Shown here: positions 21,250 through 30,779 of the stretch, piece after piece | Numbering within the stretch: the stretch's first letter is position 1 | Layout: the number at the start of each line of letters is the position of its first letter | Assembly (NCBI GenBank): GCA_029834535.1 | Contig: JAQMWT010000349.1 | Span: 124,001-188,000, forward strand | Length of the DNA stretch: 64,000 nt | Direction: 5' to 3' | Source of the DNA: Chrysophaeum taylorii | Lineage: Eukaryota > Sar > Pelagophyceae > Pelagomonadales > Pelagomonadaceae | The notes under the pieces: model-generated | The model's database searches: none | Told to the model about the DNA's origin: nothing | The model's input: only the letters and a program-made list of their open reading frames with translations | Program-made: the position numbers and the translations under genes

Positions 21250-24196
21250 AATCCTCCGGGCCGCCGCAATGAAAGTCTTGTTCATGCGCAGTATACTGGC
21301 AACTTTGTCCGTCTCGTCCGCGCCGAGCAACGTGTTTCCCTCGGTCAGGACAAGATTTCCAATGCTCAGGCAGCGCTCACAGGAGCTCTGCGCGCCATGT
21401 GTACCAATTGAACCCTTAGAGGCTCTCGCCATGTCCGGAAGGAACCCATACCGCCCCTTGGTGAGCGGTCGATACAGCTTCCCAACATCGAGCACAGCCA
21501 GGTCTGTTGTGAAGCCGACTTCATCCTTCTTCTCAAGTTCAGGATAATGCTCTTTCCAGTTGAGCGATCTCGAGAGCCTGATCCATTGAGTGAAGACCTG
21601 TTCAAACTCCACATTGAAATCGGGCATCTGGTTCTCAGGCATAGCAAAAGAAGGGACGTCGCCACTACTGTCGTCCCAAACGCCGGGTGCGTCGAGTGCC
21701 GCCAAGAGACTGCGAGCAGGCGCAGGCTCGGAGGAAGTCTTTGCCTTTTCGTGGTGGAATGCAGTCCGTGCGTAAATCACATATTCTTCCTTGAGCAACT
21801 TCCTGGCCTGGGCTCTCAGATCGGACGAGAGGTGCCGGCAGTTGATAGTCCGAAAGTCAAGAAGGAAGGCAATCAGCTCGCGATCGTCGAATTCGTAGTC
21901 GAAGTGATGCACGTAGTTTCCATTATTCTCGCAAAACCGACACATTCGAGTATAGCCCGTTCAAGACAGATTTTGCTGGTCTCGCTGAGGTCGTCAACAT
22001 CGACAGTCTTACGTGGCATGGATTTCGTAGTTATGTTCGGGAGATTAATGACGTCTAGCGTCCCAGCTCGCAGAGACTCGATCATGTTGTGCTTGATCAA
22101 TGCGGCGCGCACCCCCATGTATATGTGTTCATGTTGCACGAAAACAACGGCCTTATCCTAACTAACTAACTTCGGACCTCTCCCGGGCATGGGAGCCAGG
22201 CTGGGCCGGCAGTAGCCGGTCCAGGATCACAGAGCAAAAATCACACAGTTGGGGTAGAGGCGAGGGATGAGAGGGCGTGGATGGCGGACCGCCACTGCGC
22301 GCGGTCTTGTGCGAGGTCGTGCCACGAGTTGAAGGGGATGTCGCATTTCCGGAGTGCCTTGGCGAGCGACCTCCCGTACGTCATCTGCGGAGCCCCCGGT
22401 GGGCGCTTGGAGCGGACCCAAGACGAGAGCATCTTGCGAGGGAGTCGGGAGAAGGGCATGCGGGCGACGTGACCGGCCCAGCGGAGCTGGCGGCGCGTGA
22501 CGTAGACGTCGATGGACTCGAGGCCGAGGCGCCGCAGCAGGATCTCCGTTGAGATGTGGTGGAACCAGGTGTGTTTCCGGGTCACACGACACATGACGCG
22601 GGCGCACTGCGCGTGGAAACACCGCAGCCGGCGGAACAGGACCTCGGTGAGGCACCACGATTCCGCACCGTGAAGGAGGATGGCCAGGACGAGCGAGACA
22701 TAGACGAGGCGCTTGGCGCGAGCAGAGACGGACTTCGAGGCGAAGATGCAGTCCCGCAAGGCACCGAAGGCCTGAGACAACGGCCTCATCCGTTATAGCA
22801 AAAATCGCCTCGAAATCAGCCAACGCCACCCATTGCTCATCACTGATTGTCCAGGGGAGTCCAATGTTGGTAGCCGTGTACAGTTTGAGCACGTGGTGCA
22901 TACGCAGCAAGGAACGAACGAATAAGTTGGTATCGCGCCCGGAACCTCGTCTTATTGAGGTCGAGCTTGAGCTTCGGCGATTTATTCCCCGGCTGTAATG
23001 GCAATAGCGCATGCATATCCTTCAAACGTGTGCCGTAAGAAAAGTACTTGGCTCCATCGTGGGCACTGTTCAGCAGCTCCTAACCAGCTGGGAATGGATT
23101 GATCGCCGGCTTGCCTGTGGATCGTGTCAAGTTGCCACATGCCGCTGCCGAGATTTTTGAGATATCATGCATGTCACACGCTTCGACCTCAACAAAAAAT
23201 TCTTCAGCGACGCCAATTGCAGCCCGGTCTTGAACAATGGTTGCGGCCGCCAAATCGATATCGATTCTCGCACGCTCCGCGACCACAGAACGGAGCAGAG
23301 AAGCCGCGCCGGAATCGGATCCGTCGTCAGCTGGAACAAGGCCCACGCACACTGAATCAACGCCTCTCCAATCGGGCCAGATGAAGGATAGGCCAATGGC
23401 CTGTCGCTTGAACTTATCGTTGAGTGTCCCGCCGTCATGCAGCACCTGGGCGAATGGATTGCCGAAAGCCGCTTCATAACACTCCGTAACGACGTGTATC
23501 AAGATTCGAACAAAGCAACTATATTCAGCGTCCGCCCATTCAAACAGCGCCTTTCGAGTCATGAACGGGCACTTGCCTTTCCCGCCACCGCCGCGGTAAT
23601 ACGCCTCAATTATTTGGTTGCGATGATCTTCGTCGTCAAAGGTGCGCTTGGAAATCCGCTGCGACGTGTACACGTAGTGCCGAACCGAGAACGCCATCTG
23701 GGAAGAGTGCTTTCCCTGGCTGGGCATGGCCACGAAGTATCTCGTAACATCCGATTTACCCTTCGAGGCTGCCACAACGCCCACGGCCGTCATAACGCCC
23801 TCCTTTTCTTGGTCTGTCTTCTGTTTCTTGGTGAGCTGTTGACGTCCCAGCTCATCCTCCGGATGCGCAGCCTTGAAGTGGGCCCCAAGAGGGCTTGGTC
23901 GTGTGCCACGTACCTTTCTTGAAGTCTCTCGTCACCTTCAGGCGCTCCCAGCACCGGATACACACATGCGTCGCCTTCCCACTGACGCGGCCAGGATGAT
24001 TTTCCTTCAGTCGACGCACGCAGTCCCACACCTTGGACCTGGTTGATCGTCCACTTTTGCCGGGTGTGTTCCACGTCACAACATCGACGTCGCAATCGGC
24101 TCGTTCTTGTGCTCCTCCTTCAGTTCCGCGTTTAAATTCCTCCTCATCATCAACATTATCCTCCACCTCCAGGTAGCGCGGCTCGACTTCGCTCAT
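21250..24196 (-). pseudogene. Broken hAT transposase (BED finger to C-terminal dimerization domain)
   Basis: The coding remnants follow the hAT order on the (-) strand. First comes the acidic leader MSEVEPRYLEVED at 24196. A BED-type zinc finger follows (W-D-C-V-R-R ... C-I-R-C ... H-F-K-A-A-H, about 24030-23855). Next is the catalytic-region remnant (23793-23080), then a segment cut by a LINE at 22159-22776. The last part is the hAT C-terminal dimerization region near 21560-21250, with the E-R-C-L-S-I-G-N-L-V-L-T-E signature and the closing hydrophobic stretch ending M-N-K. Frames change within the finger, near 23020 and near 21900, and a stop lies at 23080. No functional protein is expected, unless some breaks are introns. 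Confidence 0.85.
22159..22776 (-). mobile_element. 5'-truncated non-LTR retrotransposon (LINE) inserted in the hAT
   Basis: A 618-bp (-) strand insertion encoding the C-terminal end of a LINE reverse-transcriptase polyprotein (22789-22241). Family features include the R-L-V-Y-V-S-L-V-L-A stretch, the R-R-Q-L-R-W-A-G-H-V-A-R-M motif and S-S-W-V-R-S-K-R-P. The 3' end is a short UTR finishing in GTTAGTTAGTTA (complement of 22159-22170), a microsatellite-type tail. The insertion is flanked by a 15-bp duplication: 22144-22158 acaacggccttatcc and 22777-22791 acaacggcctcatcc, one mismatch. The hAT frame reads Thr-Asp-Glu-Ala-Val-Val on the 5' side of the insertion and resumes at the same residues downstream, so it postdates the hAT coding sequence. 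Confidence 0.9.
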
Positions 24197-24314
24197 CAGA
24201 CTTGGCCGTCAGCCAAAGTGAATGAACGTGAAGTGAACATTGGACTTCGGACGAAAATTTTCGGTGAAGTGAAGTGAAGTGAACCAAATTCAGTGAACCT
24301 AGTGATTTGAGCCC

Positions 24315-24332
24315 AGTGAATTCCCAACGCTG
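24315..24332 (-). repeat. hAT right terminal inverted repeat
   Basis: Reverse complement of the left TIR. It is immediately followed by the second copy of caactttt at 24333-24340. Confidence 0.93.
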
Positions 24333-24340
24333 CAACTTTT

Positions 24341-25302
24341 CATTGGACGATGAAACGCCGCCTGGCGCTGTAGCGGCCCCAGCTCGGTCGGAGCAACCCA
24401 CAAGTTGCCGGCGTTTCCGACGACCAACAACACCTCCTAGCGCGGCAAATCGCTGCTAGTGCGTTGCTCCCTTTGCTTCAGGCGCGGTCGCGGGCTGGGG
24501 CTCTAGGAGGCTTCGAATAGATATATGAGCGAGAATATCGACGCTGCCAAAGAAGCCGCGGCGGTGGAGGACGCACCGGCCGGACCGGAGCCTGTCGGCA
24601 TCGGTCGGCATCGACACGTCAACCATCGCGCGCACCGCATCTGGCGCGCCGGTTGGCGCTCAACGACGACGTCTGTTGCCCCCACTTCACGTTGGCCGTC
24701 GGCTTTGGTGTCGTACACCCCATCAGCTGCGAGAAGCACGACTGGCTTGACGAGTTCTTCGTCCGATACGTTGATGGCTCGGGGCTCTTCCACCGTCCGA
24801 GCAGAACGCTGGCGATTCAGCAGTGAGGATGTCGACCAATACCTCCAAAGTCAGGAGTTCGCCGACGCCGCAGCTGAGCAACGGGAGCGCAAGTGCCCGT
24901 AGTTTGCTGCTCTCGGGAAGGTCAGATGGCTGATCGTCGACCCAACTCGCTAGTCGGCGCAACCCATCTGTCCGGGTGACCTGATTCCACCTCGCCGCAC
25001 TCCAGCACCGATCGAGGAGGAGGTGCCCGAGCCCATGGATCTTGACGAAACTTACGACCGGCCGCGACGACTACGACCCCCCGGCGAGCCAGGCTGCCCC
25101 AGCAACTAGAAAGCATATCCGTGCGGACAAGTCGAGCGCGAGACAATCTTGCAGGCACGCAGCATTGGGCCGGATTAGGGAGTCGCGGCTGCACATCTCG
25201 AGCAGATGGCCACGACGACAAACCCGAGGCCTCTCGGCGTACCGCACGCGGCAGAAGATCGAAAACTCTTCCTTTTGAGTTTTTTAGGGTTCGGGTTCGG
25301 GC
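24341..25302 (+). other. Degenerate coding-like stretch, not assigned
   Basis: Short open pieces follow one another in different (+) frames: MSENIDAAKEAAAVED from 24525; a piece at about 24680-24825 reading P-H-F-T-L-A-V-G-F-G and D-E-F-F-V-R-Y-V-D-G; and Gln/Glu-rich DQYLQSQEFADAAAEQ at about 24835. No frame is longer than 125 codons and no family is recognised. It could be a decayed gene split from sequence on the other side of the hAT insertion, or a gene with several small introns. Confidence 0.3.
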
Positions 25303-25779
25303 ATGTTGTTTGGCATCCTGGTCATAGCCACGACCTTGGCCTTTGAGTCGACCGCGCCGGTGCGCTTCGCATCGCGCGCGCAGGAGCGAGGCGCTGGCCA
25401 GCTATGGCTCGAGCGCAACCGAAGGCCGAAGAAGATCGCCGTCGCGCTTGATGATGATGCGCTGCAGCAAAATCAGCGGCGGCACGCCGCCAACTCAATC
25501 CTGGCGGGCTTGGTGTGCCTCTTCCTCCCCCCCGCGCTAGCCGTCCCCTCCTGCGACGCCGACTGCCTCTCCAATTGCAAGCGCGTTGCCCCGGGGAACG
25601 AGCGCTACTGCGTCGCGGCCTGCGGAGACTACTGCGCGCAGCCCGACCGTCGCGATGGACTCTCGGGCTCGGTGGGGGGCGGGTACCGGGGGTTTCTCTC
25701 GGGCCTCATTACGGGGACGGTTCCTTACGGCCAGGATCTGCCCCCCTCGGTCAGGTCACCGAACGAGGGTAATGAATGA
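25303..25779 (+). CDS. Plastid-targeted small Cys-rich protein, probably thylakoid lumenal
   Basis: 158 residues. The N-terminus is a signal peptide (hydrophobic LFGILVIATTLAF) with Phe at the presumed cleavage site, as in the A-S-A-F-type leaders of secondary red plastids. An Arg/Gln-rich transit-like stretch follows, then a second hydrophobic run (about residues 65-81) ending A-L-A, which looks like a lumenal export signal. The mature part is about 77 residues with seven Cys in C-D-A-D-C-x-x-N-C ... Y-C-V-A-A-C-G-D-Y-C, probably disulphide-bonded. No enzyme family is recognised. The stop is only 9 bp before the next ATG, in the same frame. Targeting is inferred from composition alone. Confidence 0.65.
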   Translation: MLFGILVIATTLAFESTAPVRFASRAQERGAGQLWLERNRRPKKIAVALDDDALQQNQRRHAANSILAGLVCLFLPPALAVPSCDADCLSNCKRVAPGNERYCVAACGDYCAQPDRRDGLSGSVGGGYRGFLSGLITGTVPYGQDLPPSVRSPNEGNE

Positions 25780-25788
25780 ATAAATGAA

Positions 25789-26862
25789 ATGTGGCTGACA
25801 TTAGGAGTGTTCGTGTGCGTCGCCGGGGTGGTGAGGTGGGTAGTGGCGTGGGCCCTCATGCCGTTCGGCGCGGCGAGGGCGCGGAGGGAGCGGCGGGGGT
25901 CCGAGCGCGCCGAGCGGCGGGCGTGGGCGCGGGAAATGGCGGCCCGGGAAGAAGCAATAACGTTGTCGGCAGCGAAGGACCGCGTCGAATTGAGCGTTGT
26001 CGTGCCCGCGTTCAACGAGCGGCGGCGGCTCGCGAAGATGCTGCGGGAGGCCGCCGAGGTGTTGAGAGGGTCGTTCGAGGTTGTTGTCGTCGACGACGGG
26101 TCGGAGGATAATACGGCGATGGTCGCCGAGGAGGCGGGCGCCGCGCTGCTTCCTCCCGGCGCCGTGCGCGTCGCCAAACTCAAAACGAACCGCGGAAAAG
26201 GCGGCGCCGTTCGCGAGGGGGCCCTGCGTTCGCGCGGGGACTGGATTCTTGTGGCGGATGCGGACGGAGCCACGCGCTTTGCGGACTACGAAAGGCTGCG
26301 CGCGATTATCGGGAACGAGCGAGCGATCGCCGTCGGTTCGAGGGCTCATCTCACGTCCGAGGTTGTTGCCAAGCGGTCGCCGCTCCGGAACTTTTTGATG
26401 CGCGGGTTCCATGTCCTGGTGGCGGTTGTGGGGGGGGTTAGGGACGTTCGCGACACGCAGTGCGGCTTCAAACTCTTTCCTAGAGCAGCGCTTCCGGCGA
26501 TCGCCGCGATCCATTTGGAGCGCTGGGCCTTTGATGTTGAGCTCCTCTACATCGCCAAACACCTCGGCTTTCGGGTCTTCGAGGTCGACGTACACTGGTC
26601 TGAGATCCCGGGATCCAAGCTCAGCATCCTCAAGGACAGCCTCCAGATGGCCCGCGACATTTTCTGCTTTCGCCTCGCCTACCTCGCGGGTATCTGGCGC
26701 CTCCCCCTCGACGACGCCAAAGACGCTTGGGCTCTCCGAGGAGGAGGAGGAGGAGGAGGAGGAGGAGGAGGAGCAGACCACCGGCGTCGCGCTTTGGCCC
26801 CACCATACGACGACGACGACGACGACGAGAACGAGGTCCAGTGCGGTCCTCTGTGCTGGTAA
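25789..26862 (+). CDS. ALG5: ALG5-like dolichyl-phosphate beta-glucosyltransferase (GT2)
   Basis: 357 residues, single exon. An N-terminal membrane anchor (residues 2-26) is followed by a GT2 domain: S-V-V-V-P-A-F-N-E (69-77), V-V-V-D-D-G-S-E-D-N-T (98-109), R-G-K-G-G-A-V-R (135-142), the metal-binding D-A-D-G (157-160), G-S-R (183-185), D-T-Q-C-G-F-K-L-F (222-230) and the ALG5/DPM1 R-W-x-F-D-V-E segment (245-251). In this family the enzyme transfers glucose from UDP-glucose to dolichyl phosphate at the ER membrane, supplying N-glycan glucosylation. The C-terminus ends in poly-Gly (a GGA repeat at 26740-26770) and poly-Asp runs of no known role. A DPM1-like mannosyl activity cannot be excluded, but the N-terminal anchor favours ALG5. 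Convergent with the next gene, 11 bp between stops. Confidence 0.88.
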   Translation: MWLTLGVFVCVAGVVRWVVAWALMPFGAARARRERRGSERAERRAWAREMAAREEAITLSAAKDRVELSVVVPAFNERRRLAKMLREAAEVLRGSFEVVVVDDGSEDNTAMVAEEAGAALLPPGAVRVAKLKTNRGKGGAVREGALRSRGDWILVADADGATRFADYERLRAIIGNERAIAVGSRAHLTSEVVAKRSPLRNFLMRGFHVLVAVVGGVRDVRDTQCGFKLFPRAALPAIAAIHLERWAFDVELLYIAKHLGFRVFEVDVHWSEIPGSKLSILKDSLQMARDIFCFRLAYLAGIWRLPLDDAKDAWALRGGGGGGGGGGGADHRRRALAPPYDDDDDDENEVQCGPLCW

Positions 26863-26873
26863 TACACAACTCT

Positions 26874-27737
26874 CTATCTTCTCGCGGGGAGGTGGGTGTG
26901 GTGGGTGACGTTCATGGAGGCGAGGACTTTTTGGTAGGCGAGGCCTCGGGCCCCCGGGCGGTGCCAGTAGCCGAAGCAGACGTCGTAGCGGAAGCGGAGG
27001 TGGGAGGTGCCGTAGGTGTGGGCCCAGGAGTGGTGCTCGCCCGGGACGAGCACGGGCTGGCCGGGGTCAACGCCGGAAAAGAAGCCTCGGGTACAGTGCG
27101 TCCCGATGTCCGCGGCCTCCTCCTCGATCGAATAGTTGCTCAAGCGCGAGGGCGAAGCAAAGGCGAAGGGGTCGCAGAGGGTCTTTCCGAGGGTAAACGG
27201 CCCCGTCACCACGAGCGCGCCGGCGGCGACGGCCTTGTTCTTGGCGGCGAGGACGTTGGCGATTTGGCGATAGAGGTTCGCCCGAAGCAAGGGATGCGCG
27301 TGGCCCCCGATAACCATGTACCGGACGTGGCCGTGCTTGGGTTCTCTGACGAGAAACAAGCGCACGTCGCCCGCGCCGTCGAGGTCGCACTGCGCCTGGA
27401 GCCTCCCCGGCTTGACGTCGCTGTCGAACCAAAACCCTCCCTCGTAGAGCATGTAGGCGATCCGGAAGACATCGGCTCTTGCGGCCCCGGAGACCAGGAG
27501 CTCGTAGGCTTCGAGGCATCGCGGCACGTCGCAGTGCCTTTTCATAAACTCGAGCTGGGCGGCGTCGTCGAAGTACGCAAATTCCCACTCGCTGTTGAGC
27601 GACCGCCACGTGTCGATGTTCTGCCGCAGGGGTTCTGGAAGCAACTCGAGCTCGGTCTTGTGAGATGTCACGAGTCGCCGCGGAATGTCGATGCCGCCGC
27701 AGCAGCAGACGACGAGAACTAGGACGAATGACCCCAT
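26874..27737 (-). CDS. GT32-type (OCH1-like, DXD sugar-binding) glycosyltransferase
   Basis: 287 residues from the ATG at 27737, chosen because it starts the hydrophobic signal anchor M-G-S-F-V-L-V-L-V-V; the frame open upstream lacks an ATG. The domain shows features of the Gly_transf_sug/GT32 family: W-R-S-L-N-S-E-W-E (44-52), A-R-A-D-V-F-R-I-A-Y-M-L-Y-E-G-G-F-W-F-D-S-D (87-107) with the D-S-D metal/nucleotide-sugar site, and a conserved G-P-F-T-L-G-K patch. Such enzymes act in the Golgi, transferring mannose or other hexoses to glycans; donor and acceptor cannot be told from sequence. It starts 47 bp from the divergent next gene, suggesting a shared promoter. Confidence 0.85.
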   Translation of the reverse strand: MGSFVLVLVVCCCGGIDIPRRLVTSHKTELELLPEPLRQNIDTWRSLNSEWEFAYFDDAAQLEFMKRHCDVPRCLEAYELLVSGAARADVFRIAYMLYEGGFWFDSDVKPGRLQAQCDLDGAGDVRLFLVREPKHGHVRYMVIGGHAHPLLRANLYRQIANVLAAKNKAVAAGALVVTGPFTLGKTLCDPFAFASPSRLSNYSIEEEAADIGTHCTRGFFSGVDPGQPVLVPGEHHSWAHTYGTSHLRFRYDVCFGYWHRPGARGLAYQKVLASMNVTHHTHLPARR

Positions 27738-27784
27738 TCTTGAAGAAGACCCTAAATAAATAAGCAAGACCCTATCCGTTGAAG
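27738..27784. promoter_or_regulatory. 47-bp divergent promoter region of two glycosyltransferase genes
   Basis: The start codons of the GT32-type gene (-, 27737) and the NodZ-like gene (+, 27785) are only 47 bp apart. The gap contains an AT-rich core (cctaaataaataagcaagac). Untranslated leaders must be very short or overlap the neighbouring gene. Confidence 0.5.
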
Positions 27785-28990
27785 ATGGCGCTCTTCTTCG
27801 CGGCGGCCGTAGCTCCCTGGGTGCCGCGGGCAGCCAATCGATCGAACTTCACGGGTACCGTGTTCACGACGGGATGCTGCGGCCTGGGGCACCGGACCTC
27901 GCGGCTCGCGAAGATCTACACGTATGCCGCATCGCGGAACCTGCGCGTTGTCGTCGACTGGGGCGCCTGCGTCGGCACGGGCGTGACCAACATCTTCGCC
28001 GAGCTCTTCGAGGACTCGCCCTCTATTGCGGGAAACCGAGAAAGCCTCCTTTTTTACTCGTCGCGGTGCCCGCAGGGCGCGTGCGAGTCCAAGGCCGAAT
28101 GGGTGCGTCGCGCGTCGCCTCCGACGAACCCGTCGCGTCCCACCGACGGAGACGTCATCTTCAATAACGAACCCCCACCAGACTGGTACCCGCCGGGCTC
28201 GGGCGACACTCGTCTCCTCGCGCAAAAGGAGTGGGGTCTCGAGACGACGAGGCCGCGTCCCGCGCCGTTCGCCGAGCAGTTCGCGACAGACTTGGTTTCG
28301 TCGCTCAAGGAGCCGTTCCGATCGCGACTCCGCGAATTCATCGACGCCGAGTTCCGGGGGATAGTGCTGGGGGTCCACTTCCGCCTCGGAAACGGCGAAA
28401 AGTTTTCGCGACGACCCTCAAACAAAACCCTCGTCGTGCTAAAAGCCGCCGCAGCGCTCCGGGAGATAGCGAGACGACACCGCGGCGCCGCGTGCCGCGT
28501 CTTCGTGGCTACCGACGATATGGACGCCCTCGATATCCTCAAGCAAAATATCGACCTCGACGTCTTCGCGAGACCGCAGTGGCGCCCGCCCAGGGGGGCC
28601 GGCATCGTCTTTTCCAGCTGGCGCCTCAAGCACCGCGACGTCGCCGACGGCGACCTCAAGGAGCAGGCCCACCGCGACATGGTTACCGACGCCCACACCT
28701 GCGTCTCGCGCTCCGCCGACATGCTCATCGACGCGATTTTGTTGGGCTACGCCGACGCCCAGCTCCTCACCGTACCCTCCACCTTCACCGTCCTCCCGCG
28801 CCTCATCGCCTACGCCCGCGCCGCCCCCTCCTGCCTCTTTCTCCACGTCAACTGGAACCGACTCCCGACCTACCACACCTCCCCCCTCCCGCTCTCCTGC
28901 TTTCGCCGCATCGACAAATCGCACCGCCTCGTCACCCTCGAAATCAGGGTACCTGCGGGGGGCAGGACTACTACGAACTTTTTCAACTAA
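27785..28990 (+). CDS. NodZ/GT23-like fucosyltransferase-type protein
   Basis: 401 residues from the ATG at 27785. A short hydrophobic N-terminus (MALFFAAAVAPW) may be a signal peptide. The G-V-H-F-R-L-G-N-G-E segment (about 195-204) corresponds to the H-x-R-x-G-D/N-x-E donor-site motif of the NodZ and protein-fucosyltransferase superfamily. F-V-A-T-D-D (about 240-245) and the C-terminal C-V-S-R-S-A-D-M-L-I-D-A-I-L-L (about 310-325) also fit that fold. These enzymes use GDP-fucose; the acceptor here is unknown. With the two adjacent glycosyltransferases it forms a small secretory-pathway glycosylation cluster (inference). The assignment rests on one strong and two weaker motifs. Confidence 0.65.
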   Translation: MALFFAAAVAPWVPRAANRSNFTGTVFTTGCCGLGHRTSRLAKIYTYAASRNLRVVVDWGACVGTGVTNIFAELFEDSPSIAGNRESLLFYSSRCPQGACESKAEWVRRASPPTNPSRPTDGDVIFNNEPPPDWYPPGSGDTRLLAQKEWGLETTRPRPAPFAEQFATDLVSSLKEPFRSRLREFIDAEFRGIVLGVHFRLGNGEKFSRRPSNKTLVVLKAAAALREIARRHRGAACRVFVATDDMDALDILKQNIDLDVFARPQWRPPRGAGIVFSSWRLKHRDVADGDLKEQAHRDMVTDAHTCVSRSADMLIDAILLGYADAQLLTVPSTFTVLPRLIAYARAAPSCLFLHVNWNRLPTYHTSPLPLSCFRRIDKSHRLVTLEIRVPAGGRTTTNFFN

Positions 28991-29508
28991 CTAACTTTTT
29001 TTTTTTTTTTTTTTTTAATTTTAATAAAGTTTTCATTACCCAAGATACCTAAGGTGCAAGCAAGATACGTTCGAATAATTAATTAATTATTATTAGTTGT
29101 GGATTGATGAAAAAAAGATCATGATGTCCGAATGATAAATAAGCGAAAAAAAAAGGGCCAAATATAGAAAAGTGCCGCGCGCCTCAACGGGTCTACAAGA
29201 GCACGACGTCACAACGCCCGCGAAAACACGAAAGAGGCCGACCGAGTCAGCGACACGGTCGCGACTTCCGCGCGGGGGAGTTTACAAGCCCGAGGGAGAC
29301 GCGTAGGAGTCGCTGCCGCTACAAGGTGTCGCGCCAAAGTCGTATTCTTATGCTGAATTTGGGCCACTTATTATTAAATTGCACGGATTTTAACCGGCCT
29401 CTTTTTAATCGAGGATGGGAACGGGGGGTGAATAGCCCCACCAACGAGGCCGGATGGCCTACGGTGCGTGGTGACTGGAGCTGGCGGCGGAGATCGAGGT
29501 CGCAGGAA
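28991..29508. other. 3' region with poly-T tract and polyadenylation signal; no gene seen
   Basis: A run of more than 20 T follows the NodZ-like stop at 28997, then aataaa near 29023, a plausible polyadenylation signal for that gene. The rest up to 29508 shows only short frames. Confidence 0.4.
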
Positions 29509-30010
29509 TCAAGCATCGACCTCGAAATCATCCTCAAGATCGCCGAAGGAACCGACGATGTAGCTCTCGGGGCAGGATCTCGTCGTTGTCGGCGGGGGCG
29601 GACTCGGCGACCTCATCTCGGGGGGGGGCAGCGGCCGGCTCGGCCGCGGGCTCGTCTTGAACTGGCGCTGGCGTCGGAGGCAGAAGCAGGGGCTTGTCGA
29701 TGTGGAAGCAGGCCTCTTCGACGAGGGCATTCTCATTGTTGTCCTTGGCCTTGACGCCCTTGCCTCTGCGGCCGTAAGCGGCTCTTCTCTCAAAATCGGC
29801 CCTCTTCTGCTCAGTTTCTGCGGCCTTGCGACGGCGCTTGATGGGGAGCCGCCGAACCACCGGAGCAGTCGCCGTCAGCAGCGCCCTCTCCGCCGCCTTG
29901 ATTTCTTCATCTTTCGGGGTCCCGGGTGGTGTCGTAGGAGCCGCGGACCTTGACCTCGAACGTCACGCCCCGGCGCGCTCCAGCGAGACCATGCGACGGT
30001 GTTTCCGAGG
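29509..30010 (-). pseudogene. Basic, Lys/Arg-rich protein remnant with frame breaks
   Basis: On the (-) strand, coding-like sequence runs in more than one frame. One part reads V-T-F-E-V-K-V-R-G-S-Y near 29960-29930. A second (from about 29910) gives E-I-K-A-A-E-R-A-L-L followed by R-R-L-P-I-K-R-R-R-K and C-F-H-I-D-K-P-L-L-L-P-P-T. An acidic end D-L-E-D-D-F-E-V-D-A (stop at 29509) lies in another frame, joined across a G homopolymer near 29621. No family is recognised. It may be a real gene with sequencing indels at homopolymers, or a decayed one. Confidence 0.35.
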
Positions 30011-30779
30011 CGTTGACGCGTGGCGACGGCTGGTGTGCCGACGCAACCTTGTCAGCGTTCGAGTCGAAGGTCGCCGGGACAGCTCGTGCAACGCACTGCT
30101 CGCGCGCTCAATCACCCGCCGTGAGCGTCACCCTTTGGTTTCGCGGCAGCGATGGCTCGGCCGCAATCGTCGCGTAGCCCCCACGCATTTGACACTCTTG
30201 ATGAAGGATGTGCCGCGCATCATCGACCACCACTTGCCGCGCCTTGTAATGCTTCCTCAGAGCTCCGAGCGAACCGTGGGCTCGCGTTTTTCCCTCCCGC
30301 AGATTTCGCATCCAGGCCCATCACGACCGCGCGACCAGTGGTCGCGTGCAGGCACGTAGCCACCCTCAACCGCAGCTCGCTTGCGCCCGTAACACGAGGG
30401 CTTTCTCGTTGACCCGGCGACCTAGACTGATGACTCTAGAGACTGGCTCGAACGTGATAACGCTGCGGTCCATAGATTTGATTTTCACTGTTGAAAACGC
30501 CCAGAAGACACCTACGAGAATCTGATGACGTTTTTTTTTTTGTGGTAAAGGAAGTTGTGCGAAAACGGCAATAGCTTATAATTGTGGCAGAGTTTGGAGC
30601 AATTTTCAGCACCCACCGGTGTATGTTTTTACCATGGCTTGATGACGTATCAAGAATTTTGCTGCCCCTCTCGCCGCGAGTGCGGGAGCTCCGCGAGGCA
30701 CTGGACCAGGCAATGAGACATGCGACGACGTTGGGATGACGTCGAGGAAGCCGCGATGGTTTCGCCCCTGGAGCGACGA
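30011..30779. other. No gene recognised
   Basis: Only short frames on both strands. The (-) frame 30311-30108 is the most protein-like but matches nothing known to me. A 10-base T tract lies at 30531-30541. Confidence 0.35.

Larger units (their letters stand above)
20816..24332 (-). mobile_element. hAT DNA transposon with TIRs and 8-bp target duplication, nested LINE inside
   Basis: The ends carry an 18-bp terminal inverted repeat: cagcgttgggaattcact at 20816-20833 and its complement at 24315-24332, starting CAGxG as usual for hAT. The flanks 20808-20815 and 24333-24340 are both caactttt, a perfect 8-bp target site duplication, the hAT signature. Both subterminal zones are studded with short agtgaac/gtgaagtg repeats, likely transposase-binding sites. 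The transposase lies on the (-) strand. Total length is 3,517 bp, or about 2.88 kb without the LINE. The intact ends and matching duplication argue for a fairly recent insertion, yet the coding part is broken, so it was probably moved by another copy's transposase or decayed since. Confidence 0.93.

Noticed and set aside
28991-29030. Poly-T tract as the tail of a (-) strand processed pseudogene or SINE
   Set aside because: No coding or SINE-like sequence follows on the (-) strand, and an aataaa signal makes a 3' UTR of the (+) gene the simpler reading.
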